In this document: positions 1-8,320 of the stretch, piece by piece
How the letters are laid out: every line of letters starts with the position of its first letter
Position numbering within the stretch: the first letter of the stretch is position 1
From: Chryseobacterium edaphi
GTDB taxonomy: Bacteria > Bacteroidota > Bacteroidia > Flavobacteriales > Weeksellaceae
Assembly: GCF_025628985.1 (NCBI RefSeq)
Contig: NZ_JAOTEM010000004.1
Span: 62,001-126,000 of the forward strand
DNA: 64,000 nt
Direction of reading: 5' to 3'
Translations under genes and position numbers: made by a program
The notes under the pieces: generated by a model
Seen by the model: only the letters and a program-made list of their open reading frames with translations
The model's database searches: none
What the model was told of the DNA's origin: nothing

Positions 1-1
1 T

Positions 2-109
2 ACTGACAACAAAACAGCCGTAATTATCTTATCAAATGTTTCGTCATTTAATCCTATTGAAAATATTGATCCAATGTGTTTTGAATTGATGCAGGAAATT
101 AAAAAATAG
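2..109 (+). CDS. C-terminal fragment, possible serine hydrolase (beta-lactamase family)
   Basis: An open frame runs in from the window edge and stops with TAG at 107-109, giving 35 residues that begin TDNKTAVIILSNV and end MQEIKK. A short hydrophobic strand ending in LSN, followed by a helical tail, resembles the C-terminus of beta-lactamase-related serine hydrolases, where this strand closes the core sheet. No catalytic motif is inside the window, so the assignment rests on the tail alone and is weak. The gene belongs to the same strand as the S41 peptidase that follows 150 bases later. Confidence 0.4.
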   Translation, partial: TDNKTAVIILSNVSSFNPIENIDPMCFELMQEIKK

Positions 110-262
110 TATGATATCTGAAACAAATTATATATTTAGCTTCGTTGAGAGTCAATTTTACATATGAAAAAAAGATAATATATTTAAACAATCTCAAAAA
201 ATAATTATACACTCATTTTTTTATCAAGAACAAACAGGCTTATAAATCATAAATCAATAATT

Positions 263-2032
263 ATGAACTTAAAACATTTTCTTCTAACCATTGTCTGCAC
301 GTTATTTACTATTCATACCTTTGCACAGCAATCCGACCAAATAAAAGTCAAATATTATTATTTAAAAACTTGGGGATTTTTAAAATACTATCATCCAGCG
401 TTAGCTTCAGGAAGGATTGATGCTGATAGTATTTTTTTAAAAAATTATGAAGCTGTAGATAAAATTAAGAATGCCAGTCAATTAGACGCTATACTTTCCG
501 GAATGATCAGCAACTTAAATTTTGGGCAAAGCTTTAAACCCGCTCCTACAAAATATTCTGTCACAGAAATGGCTCAAAACGTTAACCAAAATTGGTTTAC
601 GAAAGAAACGTTTCTTTCAGTGGATCTGCGTAAAAAGCTGCAATATATTTACAAGAATCGCTTCGTGGATGATAACCATCACTATTATACGCCAAAACAT
701 TTCTCTACTGAAATCCCAAATGAAAAGGCATACGCTTTTCCAGATTCAATTGCTTTACCCTATGATTACCGGATGCTGTCTTTGGCTAAAATTATGGCTG
801 GTGTAGATTATCTCTTCCCACACAAATATCTCATGAATTCTGACTGGGACAAGATTTCCAGGGATGCTGTACCATTGTTTGCAAAAGCTGATACACAACT
901 CGCTTATGAAACGCAATTACTTAGACTGGTAGCACCTTTAAATGATACTCATGCCCTTCGGTTTTATAAGGAAATGAAAAACTGGAAGACTATTCTAAAG
1001 ATAAAGTTTTACCCACCTTTTGATTATCAATTAGTCAATAATGGCTCCAAGGTGGTGGTTACTAAAATTATCATTCCTGAATTGTGTAAACAAGCCGATA
1101 TTAAAGAAGGCGATGTGATCACCCATGTTAATGATGAAACGATAAGTAAGAGGGTGGACTTTATCGGGGAATATCTTTCAGCTTCAAATCCCAATGCGCT
1201 AAATTCTCGTTTAAGCCGATACTTGGATAATCTGCTGTTCCCAACCGATAAACTGCATGCTAAACTATTATTGACGCGTGGCAGGAATATTAAAAAAACA
1301 ACTGTTGAGTGGGTAAGTAAACAGGACGACTTCAAAAAAGTGTCTGCCTATATTAATAACAAACTTGCCGGAAGTAAATTAGGCATTCAACCTGAATATG
1401 CAGCCCCTGGTATCGTGATCTTCAGATCTAATCAAACGACTCGATTTCTTGAAAACCTGCCAGAAGACAAATTGAAAACTGCTATGGATTCTATTTTTAT
1501 TCAAGCAGGAAAGCAAAAAGGCATCATTTTAGATATGCGAAGCTATCCGGATTGGGGCGGTTTCTATTATATGATGTACAATACTTTTGGAAATGATAAA
1601 AGTTTGTTTGCCAGATATTATAAGTTGGATAAACAGCATATAGGGATGTATAAACAATTAACAGATAATATAGAATATTATCCGCAAACAGCACGACCCG
1701 GAAATCTTACAATGAATGCAAAGATTGTTATTTTAGTAGATGGTGAAACCCTTAGCGCTGGTGAATATTATACCATGTTTTTACAGCACATGTTTCCTAA
1801 TGCCATTACAATCGGTAGTCAAAGTGCTGGTGCAGATGGCGATGATAAGGAGATTATTCTACCAGGTGGATACAAATTTCCGTTTTCCGGCAATGCCATT
1901 TTTTATCCAGATGGAACTCAGACCCAGCGTAAAGGCGTTAAGATCGACAAATTTGTTTACCCCACTATATCCGATGTTGCTAAAAATACAGATACTCAGT
2001 TAAATGAGGCGATAAAATGGATTAATCAATAA
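263..2032 (+). CDS. S41 family peptidase with PDZ domain, secreted
   Basis: The protein has 589 residues and opens with a signal peptide (hydrophobic residues 5-20, then TFAQQ), so it should act in the periplasm or outside. A PDZ-like segment lies near residues 255-300 (KEGDVITHVND). The C-terminal half carries the S41 (C-terminal processing/tricorn-like) catalytic fold. The likely nucleophile is Ser498 in GETLSAGEYY, followed by an SQSAGADGD turn. S41 enzymes cleave exported proteins or peptides; the natural substrate here is unknown. The ATG at 263 gives a complete signal peptide and is the natural start. It precedes a thioredoxin-like gene by 54 bases, possibly co-transcribed. The family call is firm, the role is not known. 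Confidence 0.88.
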   Translation: MNLKHFLLTIVCTLFTIHTFAQQSDQIKVKYYYLKTWGFLKYYHPALASGRIDADSIFLKNYEAVDKIKNASQLDAILSGMISNLNFGQSFKPAPTKYSVTEMAQNVNQNWFTKETFLSVDLRKKLQYIYKNRFVDDNHHYYTPKHFSTEIPNEKAYAFPDSIALPYDYRMLSLAKIMAGVDYLFPHKYLMNSDWDKISRDAVPLFAKADTQLAYETQLLRLVAPLNDTHALRFYKEMKNWKTILKIKFYPPFDYQLVNNGSKVVVTKIIIPELCKQADIKEGDVITHVNDETISKRVDFIGEYLSASNPNALNSRLSRYLDNLLFPTDKLHAKLLLTRGRNIKKTTVEWVSKQDDFKKVSAYINNKLAGSKLGIQPEYAAPGIVIFRSNQTTRFLENLPEDKLKTAMDSIFIQAGKQKGIILDMRSYPDWGGFYYMMYNTFGNDKSLFARYYKLDKQHIGMYKQLTDNIEYYPQTARPGNLTMNAKIVILVDGETLSAGEYYTMFLQHMFPNAITIGSQSAGADGDDKEIILPGGYKFPFSGNAIFYPDGTQTQRKGVKIDKFVYPTISDVAKNTDTQLNEAIKWINQ

Positions 2033-2086
2033 GTGGTAACAGAATTTTAAATGGTTAATAATAATCTCAAAAACTGATTATATTAA

Positions 2087-2677
2087 ATGTTAAAAACAAT
2101 TCCCTTTTTACTATTTGGGTTTTCATTAGTTTTCTCACAAACACCTATTGAAAAATGCAAACTACCACAGTCGCATTACGAAAATATTTACTCAGTAACG
2201 GTTGATGATGTGAAGTGTTTAGCTGAAAATTCACCCCAACCCAATACGTTGTTTTTCACCTTTGCAAGTTGGTGTACACCGTGTATCTATCATATACCTT
2301 CTTTTTTCGTCATAGAGAAATTTTATAATGTTGATCTTTATGTTTTGCTGATTGATCAAGAAAACAATAATTTCACAAAGCAATCAAGAGACATGGTTTT
2401 GGAGACCTATCCTGATGCAAAAATTCTTGTTATTAAAGATATAGAAAGTAGAGGGAAATCTAAAAAGTATAAAGATTTTCTTAAAAAAATTACTCCTGCA
2501 CAATTTGAAAATATTGATGATATGTCAAAATTTATCCTTTTAAACCGAAAAGGAGAGGTACAGTTGGTAACCAATTGGAAAGACTCTAAGGATGATCCCG
2601 ATTGGAAAGATGATAAACCGATGGTGAAAAGGATTGTTTTGCCATTATTAGAAAAAAAAACGCAAACTAACCAATAA
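2087..2677 (+). CDS. Thioredoxin-like secreted protein
   Basis: This 196-residue protein starts with a signal peptide ([18 protein letters not shown]). It has a thioredoxin-type active site, FASWCTPC, with Cys63 and Cys66 after a beta strand, which is the arrangement in TlpA/ResA-like periplasmic thiol oxidoreductases. Two further cysteines (24 and 44) lie before the active site. The C-terminal third is lysine- and aspartate-rich and lacks an obvious membrane segment. It probably reduces or isomerises disulfides in exported proteins; no partner is identifiable apart from the upstream S41 peptidase. The gene stops only a few bases before the truncated end of an IS1182 remnant, so the insertion or a later deletion may have changed its downstream context. 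Confidence 0.8.
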   Translation: MLKTIPFLLFGFSLVFSQTPIEKCKLPQSHYENIYSVTVDDVKCLAENSPQPNTLFFTFASWCTPCIYHIPSFFVIEKFYNVDLYVLLIDQENNNFTKQSRDMVLETYPDAKILVIKDIESRGKSKKYKDFLKKITPAQFENIDDMSKFILLNRKGEVQLVTNWKDSKDDPDWKDDKPMVKRIVLPLLEKKTQTNQ

Positions 2678-2682
2678 GATTT

Positions 2683-3400
2683 GTACGTTGTATACGGGCT
2701 TTAGTTGTCCGTTCTTCGTGTGATCTTCCTTCATTCTCATAAAAGTAGCATCTTTATCGGTTTTATTGTAAGAGCTTCATTCTTTCAAAATTCCCTCCTG
2801 CAGCTCATACTTTTCAAGGTTTTTCTCAAAGTTGTTTTTGATATAGTTCAGCTTCGTTTTTGCTTTGGTTTTTCCTTTGTCCGAAGTAGTTTTTCCGCTT
2901 AGTTTTTGATTGATATTTTCAACGGTCTGCCGGATCTTTATCTTCATCCGCAGCAATGCTTTGGGCATAAGTCCAAAGTTTTTCAAGTCGTTGAAGCATT
3001 TTTTCTCTATCGGTTTTGATGGATTTTCCCCAAACAAAAGTATAACGGTTGGCTTGTGCTTATATCTTTGTACCGTGCGTGTAGACTTGCTTTAAAGTAA
3101 TCAATCCTTCTTCTGCCAAAAGCAAAACCACCTGGGTTAAAATATCCTTAAAAGCAGACTGCAATTTTTGACTTCTGAATCTTGCAACAGTGTTATGATC
3201 AGCAATATTCATATTGGAAAGCCACATAAAAAGAAAATTTTCACGCATCGCCTTTTCTATTTTTCTTGACGAATAAATGTTTTCCATATAAGCAAAAATC
3301 ATTACTTTGAGCATCATTACCGGATTAGTTACCAACAATGCTAATCTGCATTTTGAGATTATTTATTCCGATGAAGTCGTTCAGATTAAGCTCAAAACTG
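2683..3400 (-). pseudogene. IS1182-family transposase remnant, frameshifted and truncated
   Basis: Three minus-strand reading-frame pieces together match the N-terminal half of an IS1182-type transposase. They are RLALLVTNPVMMLKV with MENIYSSRKIEKAMREN (about 3060-3390), a lysine-rich linker beginning FGENPSKPIEKK (2777-3037), and [17 protein letters not shown] with [12 protein letters not shown] (about 2685-2775). The pieces are in different frames, and the homology ends abruptly near 2685, before the rest of the DDE catalytic region. The element is therefore dead. No complete terminal inverted repeat was recognised. It sits between the thioredoxin-like gene and the end of the tra operon, a place where traO-traQ would be expected in related elements. 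Confidence 0.82.
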
Positions 3401-3477
3401 GGTGAAAAAAAAATTAAATGATAAAATATTAAAATCATCGCAAAACCTTAAATAGCAGAGCGTATTATAGTAGATAA

Positions 3478-3506
3478 ATGCCACTCAAAAAATGAGTGGC
3501 ATTTTG
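3478..3506. terminator. Hairpin terminator after traN
   Basis: A perfect 10-bp stem, ATGCCACTCA (3478-3487) with TGAGTGGCAT (3493-3502), has a 5-base A loop. It is followed by TTTGTATT on the plus strand and TTTATCT on the minus strand. It lies 40 bases beyond the traN stop and so probably ends the tra operon transcript. The U tract is modest on both strands. Confidence 0.65.
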
Positions 3507-3546
3507 TATTGATATCACCTATGCAGAAAACGTGATTAATATCATT

Positions 3547-4446
3547 TTACTTAATTTTAAGATGAATCTCATTAATAAGTTTCGCACTGATGAGATCTTT
3601 ATTTTTAACCCTAACTTTCTGATGCCTTCCACCCTCTCTTTCATATACTTCTATTTCCAATATCTGATCTTCCAATAATGTGAATTGATCAAGAAGATAA
3701 ACTACCTTTTCATCGGATTGATGATTGATCGTTTTAGTGACTAAATACTGACGAATCGGTGTCAATACTTTATCCTGAACGACGGTACGTTTAAAGTTCT
3801 TCTTGTCAATAATTTTAAAGCTGACAAAATCGATATCGTACGGAAGATTACTTTTATTTCTTAATTTGAGTACGAAATAAAATTTCCCTTCGTGTATGTA
3901 TAAAGAGTTGAGAAGAAAATGAATTCTAAAGCTTTTTGAGCCAACATGTTTGATGCTGCCCTTTGGATTTTCGTGCAATGTCTTCATCAATAGCTCTGTC
4001 AATGAAGCTGATTCTCCTTTAAGATCTTCCAGTAACACTTCTGTTGAATATTCTTTTTCATGCTGTCTTTGCAGTTTGAGAAGATCATAATTTAAAGTGT
4101 CAGGATAGGAACTGTAAAATACATCAAAGTTGTAAAATTTACCATCCTGCGTAATCACGGAGAAATTGGTTTCCTCTTCAAAATCTCTGATGCCTGCTTT
4201 AATTCGTAAAACATTTCCTACATCTTCAGCTTTGTTGGCAATGAGATTTTCACTTCCCAAATCAACATACCGGATGGGTGACGGGAATATTAAATGGGTC
4301 GTCTTATTGTAGGTGACTTCCATTTTATACGGCTCTAATCTGGCTTCGTTGAGTGAAGCAAATTGAGGCATTTCCTGAGCAGTAAATACGCTCATTGAAA
4401 ACGCAGTAAGGATGAAGATCATCCATTGTTTCAATATATTATTCAT
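3547..4446 (-). CDS. traN: Conjugative transposon protein TraN (DUF4138)
   Basis: The protein has 299 residues with a signal peptide ending near VFTAQ (about residue 24). The body matches the TraN/DUF4138 family of Bacteroidetes conjugative transposons, recognisable from the early beta-rich stretch with THLIFPSPIRYVDLGS and the FEEETNFSVIT segment. TraN is a periplasmic or outer-membrane-associated component of the mating-pair apparatus, comparable in place to VirB9. It is the last gene of the transfer operon here, 21 bases after traM, and is followed by a hairpin terminator. In CTnDOT-like elements traO, traP and traQ follow; none is present here. Confidence 0.93.
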   Translation of the reverse strand: MNNILKQWMIFILTAFSMSVFTAQEMPQFASLNEARLEPYKMEVTYNKTTHLIFPSPIRYVDLGSENLIANKAEDVGNVLRIKAGIRDFEEETNFSVITQDGKFYNFDVFYSSYPDTLNYDLLKLQRQHEKEYSTEVLLEDLKGESASLTELLMKTLHENPKGSIKHVGSKSFRIHFLLNSLYIHEGKFYFVLKLRNKSNLPYDIDFVSFKIIDKKNFKRTVVQDKVLTPIRQYLVTKTINHQSDEKVVYLLDQFTLLEDQILEIEVYEREGGRHQKVRVKNKDLISAKLINEIHLKIK

Positions 4447-4467
4447 TGTTGTTATTTTGTTGTTACA

Positions 4468-5784
4468 TTATTTTTTTGAGACCAGAAAAACCTGATGCCC
4501 TGCTTTCACAGTAACTTTCGGAAGTCTGACCTTTTTTTGGAAATATCCCGATACACCCTGAACAACTCCTTTTGTTAAGTCTGCCGCAATCTGCTGTCCC
4601 GCGGATTGAGTCATCATAATATTCGTTCCCGAATTCTGTCCCATATTTGCTAAGATATCAGTGGCTGCATTTTGTTCCGGGGAATAAGGAATATTAAGTC
4701 CCAACTGCCCGTCGTTATCATGCACATTAATATCAACCTGCTGAATATTTCCATGGTATTCAATGGTTGAAATTTTCAACATTAACCTTCCTTCCTGAAA
4801 TTTTGCAGTTGCTTTGAGGACAGTGCCTTCCGAGATGAAAGTCTTTGCTAAAAGCATCGGCTGAGAAAGCCTTAGGGTGACCATACTTTCGGCAGTAATG
4901 ATTTTTGTTTCATGGATCACCCCCCTAATGCTGTTTGGATTGGAAATATTATTTCTTTCTTTACTGCTTTGCAGATCGGTGAAACTGTTTCGATGAAAGC
5001 TTGCTAGAAATGCACTGTCACTGACTTCACGGTACAGACCGGATACAATGTTGTTTCTAGCTGGTATGACAGTAGTCACTTGAAGTTTCTTCTCATCATC
5101 CTGCTTTTCACGAACTTTTTTTTCTTCTGATTTTTCTGAGCCGGAATTCGTCGGAAGATACTTAGCAGCCATCTGATAAGATTTCTCCATCAGCTCAAGC
5201 TGATCATTAATGCTTGTTCCAACAGGTGCCGAATCTTTCTGTGATGATTCATTCTTCAATCTGGTGATTTCTCTTTTCAGCTGGCTGACTTCCTGATCAT
5301 TACGGCTGTAGAAAGAGCCTAATGTTTGCTGTGCATTTCGATAACTGTTAACTGCATTTTGGTCACCGGATAACATTCCGTTTTGACTACCTTGAGTTTG
5401 ATCATTTACAGTTTGTGAATTTCTATTTTGTGAGGTCACAGGGTCTGTCCAGTAATCCGACAGTGTTGTTAAAGCATTTTTTTTCTCTTCATTTTTCTGC
5501 TCTAACAATTGTTGTTCGTAAGCTTTTTGCTTATCCGACTGTAATTTATCTTCTGCTGCCTGGGGAATTGCTGAATTAAAACCGATATCTTCAAGAATTG
5601 TTTTTTCCTTTGGTTTAAAAATAAGATATAGGCATCCTGCAAAGACCACTGCCATGAGAAAATAAATTAATGGTTTCTTCAGTTTTTCGAGCTGTTCTTT
5701 TCTGCTTTCATGAAGTTCATTGTTCGATGACAATCCGGAACTTCCTTCAGTAACCCGCACTTGGGTTGTATTCTGATCTTTCAT
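4468..5784 (-). CDS. traM: Conjugative transposon protein TraM
   Basis: A 438-residue protein with one membrane segment near residues 37-57 (PLIYFLMAVVFAGCLYLIF) and a long, low-complexity Gln/Asn/Ser-rich periplasmic linker. Its conserved C-terminal domain runs from about residue 265 (ETKIITAESMVTLRLSQPMLLA) to the end. This is the TraM (DUF3714) architecture and resembles VirB10 in plan: an inner-membrane anchor with a long arm reaching the outer-membrane complex. It overlaps the upstream traL gene by 4 bases, indicating coupled translation, and precedes traN. Identification is firm by motif and gene order. Confidence 0.93.
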   Translation of the reverse strand: MKDQNTTQVRVTEGSSGLSSNNELHESRKEQLEKLKKPLIYFLMAVVFAGCLYLIFKPKEKTILEDIGFNSAIPQAAEDKLQSDKQKAYEQQLLEQKNEEKKNALTTLSDYWTDPVTSQNRNSQTVNDQTQGSQNGMLSGDQNAVNSYRNAQQTLGSFYSRNDQEVSQLKREITRLKNESSQKDSAPVGTSINDQLELMEKSYQMAAKYLPTNSGSEKSEEKKVREKQDDEKKLQVTTVIPARNNIVSGLYREVSDSAFLASFHRNSFTDLQSSKERNNISNPNSIRGVIHETKIITAESMVTLRLSQPMLLAKTFISEGTVLKATAKFQEGRLMLKISTIEYHGNIQQVDINVHDNDGQLGLNIPYSPEQNAATDILANMGQNSGTNIMMTQSAGQQIAADLTKGVVQGVSGYFQKKVRLPKVTVKAGHQVFLVSKK

Positions 5785-6023
5785 TTTGTTGCTTTTTGAT
5801 CGATGTTGACTCCTGCCGGAATGTTACTGATGTGACCACCAATTGGAATTGATTTACTGTGAGCCGCACTCCACCAAATCTGTACAAATGCAGCGATAGT
5901 GAACAAAGTATACACTGCAAAAAAGATTTTGGTTAGTATTCGTTGACGTGCCTCCGGCAACGCTTTCCACTTCTGCTCTGCATTCAGAACCTGTTGATCG
6001 ATTATTTGTCTAAACTTTTTCAT
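5781..6023 (-). CDS. traL: Conjugative transposon protein TraL (DUF3989)
   Basis: A small 80-residue protein with a single membrane segment near residues 30-50 (ILTKIFFAVYTLFTIAAFVQIWW), a basic N-terminus inside and a short periplasmic tail. Size, topology and position between traK and traM match the TraL/DUF3989 family. It is presumably an inner-membrane part of the mating apparatus; its exact role is not established. The stop overlaps the traM start by 4 bases. Confidence 0.82.
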   Translation of the reverse strand: MKKFRQIIDQQVLNAEQKWKALPEARQRILTKIFFAVYTLFTIAAFVQIWWSAAHSKSIPIGGHISNIPAGVNIDQKATK

Positions 6024-6034
6024 AGGTTCTGATT

Positions 6035-6658
6035 TTAACGGTTAACTGTTTCAACATCTTTGTTCTCGACGACGTTGAATTTTTCAATGGTAAATCCCTG
6101 AGGGTTGCTGTCTGATCTGACTGAGTTCACTAAGAAACAATTTGTTATCAAACTACGTATGGTCAGATTACTGGATCTGATAATAAATTGACGGGCAAAT
6201 GTTTGAACTTCGTAAGGATAGCTGTTGAAATTGGCAACCACACTGTCGACTTCAATTCTCTGCTGGATATTTCCCGAAATAGTTCGGTTGTAATAGCCTT
6301 TTTCAGAAAGGTCTTTGTAATAATTGAAGGCTGATTGGTCTGCCAGATTAAAAGCTCTTTTGACGTTGCTCTCAATCGCATTTTTATCAGGAGCAATCGT
6401 AAAGAAAAGCTCATGAAAACGCCTTACATGTTCTCTTGCCTCTACAGGACGATTGATGGACATATCCTGAGAAAGCGCAACCATCAAAGATTTTCCGTTA
6501 TCCAGAACATAGATCTTCTGTCGCTGTTCTTCTGCAAATTGGTAAGATTTAAAGATGACCAGCCCTACTACTCCAAAACATAACAGGGCAAAGACAAAGG
6601 TGAATAACCTGATCTGCTTGAAACTGTTTTCTATATTTCTTAAAGTTTTAAATTCCAT
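6035..6658 (-). CDS. traK: Conjugative transposon protein TraK
   Basis: The 207-residue protein has one N-terminal membrane segment (about residues 17-36, LFTFVFALLCFGVVGLVIF) and a periplasmic body. The body includes the conserved stretch NRPVEAREHVRRFHELFF near residues 74-92. This fits TraK of Bacteroidetes conjugative transposons, which occupies the place of VirB8 in the type IV secretion apparatus. It lies 12 bases downstream of traJ and 11 bases before traL. Family call is confident. Confidence 0.92.
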   Translation of the reverse strand: MEFKTLRNIENSFKQIRLFTFVFALLCFGVVGLVIFKSYQFAEEQRQKIYVLDNGKSLMVALSQDMSINRPVEAREHVRRFHELFFTIAPDKNAIESNVKRAFNLADQSAFNYYKDLSEKGYYNRTISGNIQQRIEVDSVVANFNSYPYEVQTFARQFIIRSSNLTIRSLITNCFLVNSVRSDSNPQGFTIEKFNVVENKDVETVNR

Positions 6659-6670
6659 TGTTGTACGATT

Positions 6671-7663
6671 TTATTTTAATAATCTTCCTGAAATATTTCC
6701 TGTCGCTGACCCTGCAGCCGCTCCGGCAATGTTTCCGGATTTCTGTGCAGTCTGGTTGACGTTTCTCGTGAAGTTTCCGGCTCCACCTGCCTGTATGACC
6801 CAGCCTGTTACCGTAGGAATGGTAAAATATCCGATGATGCCAATGATCATGTAAATAATGTACACGGTGTTGGAGGTATCGGGAATGAAGTTGGGGTCAG
6901 CCAGCATCTCAATATCTTTTTCAATGATTAAGGATTGAATCTTGGCAAGGATTGCACTAAACATGTCGGCAACAGGAAGCCATAAATACACACTGATGTA
7001 TCGGGTAAGCCATTGGGTAAGGGTACTCTGAAATCCATCCCAGACCGATATAGCAAATGCGATGGGACCGAGTATCGATAAAACAATGAGGAAAAATGTT
7101 CTTATGACATCAATCACCAGTGCTGCAGACTGAAACAAAATCTCGAGAAATTCCCGGAAACCGTCTCTGATGTCTTTTTTAATGGAGAACATTTCTCTTT
7201 CGATGTACATTCCGGACATGGTGACCAAATCTGAAGGAGACCAGCCGAGTGCTTCCAGTTTTTTGTCAAATTCTTCATCGGAGATCAGATAGGCCATTTC
7301 AGGATTTCGAAGCATGGCTTCTCTTTCCAATAGGTCTTTTTTCTGCTGGAGTTCGTTGAGATCCAACACCTGATCTTCCAACATGGAATGGCTACCCTGA
7401 ACGATGGGACTTAATACGCCGTTAATGCTTCCAAGCACAAGCGTTGAAAAAAACATGATGCAAATCCCAATCGCAAAAGGTCTTAACATCGGAAACAGAT
7501 CGATAGGTTCTGCTCGGCTCAGTGCCTGCCATACCTTGATCGCTACGTAGAATAAAGCTCCTAATCCTGCTACGCCTTTGGCAACTGCTGCCATGTCTGC
7601 GCACAGCGGCATCATTTCTTCGTAAACATTACGAAGCAGTTCGTGTAAATTATCGGATTCCAT
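6671..7663 (-). CDS. traJ: Conjugative transposon protein TraJ
   Basis: A polytopic membrane protein of about 330 residues with several hydrophobic helices (for example AVAKGVAGLGALFYVAIKVW, the LRPFAIGICIMFFSTLVL stretch and the IYMIIGIIGYFTIPTVTGWV stretch) and a Gly/Ala-rich C-terminus. It matches TraJ, the VirB6-like inner-membrane channel component. A longer frame begins at 7693, but the start at 7663 (MESDNLHELL) is preferred because it follows the traI stop by one base (TAA-G-ATG), a typical coupled junction in this operon. Confidence 0.92.
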   Translation of the reverse strand: MESDNLHELLRNVYEEMMPLCADMAAVAKGVAGLGALFYVAIKVWQALSRAEPIDLFPMLRPFAIGICIMFFSTLVLGSINGVLSPIVQGSHSMLEDQVLDLNELQQKKDLLEREAMLRNPEMAYLISDEEFDKKLEALGWSPSDLVTMSGMYIEREMFSIKKDIRDGFREFLEILFQSAALVIDVIRTFFLIVLSILGPIAFAISVWDGFQSTLTQWLTRYISVYLWLPVADMFSAILAKIQSLIIEKDIEMLADPNFIPDTSNTVYIIYMIIGIIGYFTIPTVTGWVIQAGGAGNFTRNVNQTAQKSGNIAGAAAGSATGNISGRLLK

Positions 7664-7664
7664 C

Positions 7665-8297
7665 TTACCAGTATTTTTGATTGGCGGTACCATAAAGGTT
7701 CAATACTCTCTGCGTGTTGTTCTGTTTTTTTGCTCGTAGATAGCTTACAGAAATGTTCTTATTGGTGTAGTAGCGAACCAGATTATGATAATCTTTGACT
7801 TCTTTGTAGACACGGTCAATGATATCCATTCTTTCTTTGTCATTCAGGGAAAGGCTGCTGGTATTGACAATCTGCTTTAAATCTTTCAGCAGTTCAGTGC
7901 TCTCGTTCAAGAGTTGAGAATAGCCATTGGCAATGGCTGTCAGTTCCTGTGCATTGAAATTGGGGTCGTTCAGCATCTTCCCGAAATTATTGACATACAT
8001 TTCCGAGACATCGCCGACCATCAATACGGTCTGCTGAACTTTTCTGGCATCTTTGACCAAATTGTTGACTGCTTTGAGTTTGTCGTAATACTCCTTTCCC
8101 TGTTCGTAGACTTTTTTGACTTCATTAAAGTTTTTAACGACATTCGAAACGGTGTTGGAAGTCTGCACAATTTCATTGGCGGAGTTCAGAATTCCTGAAG
8201 CGAGATTGGCTGGATCGGTCACTACGAATTGTGCTTTTAATGAGGTTGTTGTAGCGAGAACTGCTACCATTAGGGTTTTAATGATTAACTTTTTCAT
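7665..8297 (-). CDS. traI: Conjugative transposon protein TraI (DUF4141)
   Basis: The 210-residue protein has a signal peptide (hydrophobic residues 5-18, cleavage near SLKAQ), followed by an almost entirely helical body. It matches the TraI/DUF4141 family, including the FVVTDPANLASGILNSANEI segment just after the signal. The long coiled helices and the position before the VirB6-like TraJ suggest a periplasmic, VirB5-like pilus or channel accessory; that analogy is inference. TraI here is not related to the F-plasmid relaxase of the same name. Confidence 0.92.
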   Translation of the reverse strand: MKKLIIKTLMVAVLATTTSLKAQFVVTDPANLASGILNSANEIVQTSNTVSNVVKNFNEVKKVYEQGKEYYDKLKAVNNLVKDARKVQQTVLMVGDVSEMYVNNFGKMLNDPNFNAQELTAIANGYSQLLNESTELLKDLKQIVNTSSLSLNDKERMDIIDRVYKEVKDYHNLVRYYTNKNISVSYLRAKKQNNTQRVLNLYGTANQKYW

Positions 8298-8320
8298 TGC
8301 TTTTAATTTTAATTAATTGA

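Noticed and set aside
1027..1335. 102-codon minus-strand frame inside the S41 peptidase gene
   Set aside because: It lies fully antisense to a well-supported gene, has no recognisable motif and no ribosome binding site context.
2705..2902. 65-codon plus-strand frame between the thioredoxin-like gene and the IS remnant
   Set aside because: It is antisense to recognisable transposase remnants, so it reads through a dead gene.
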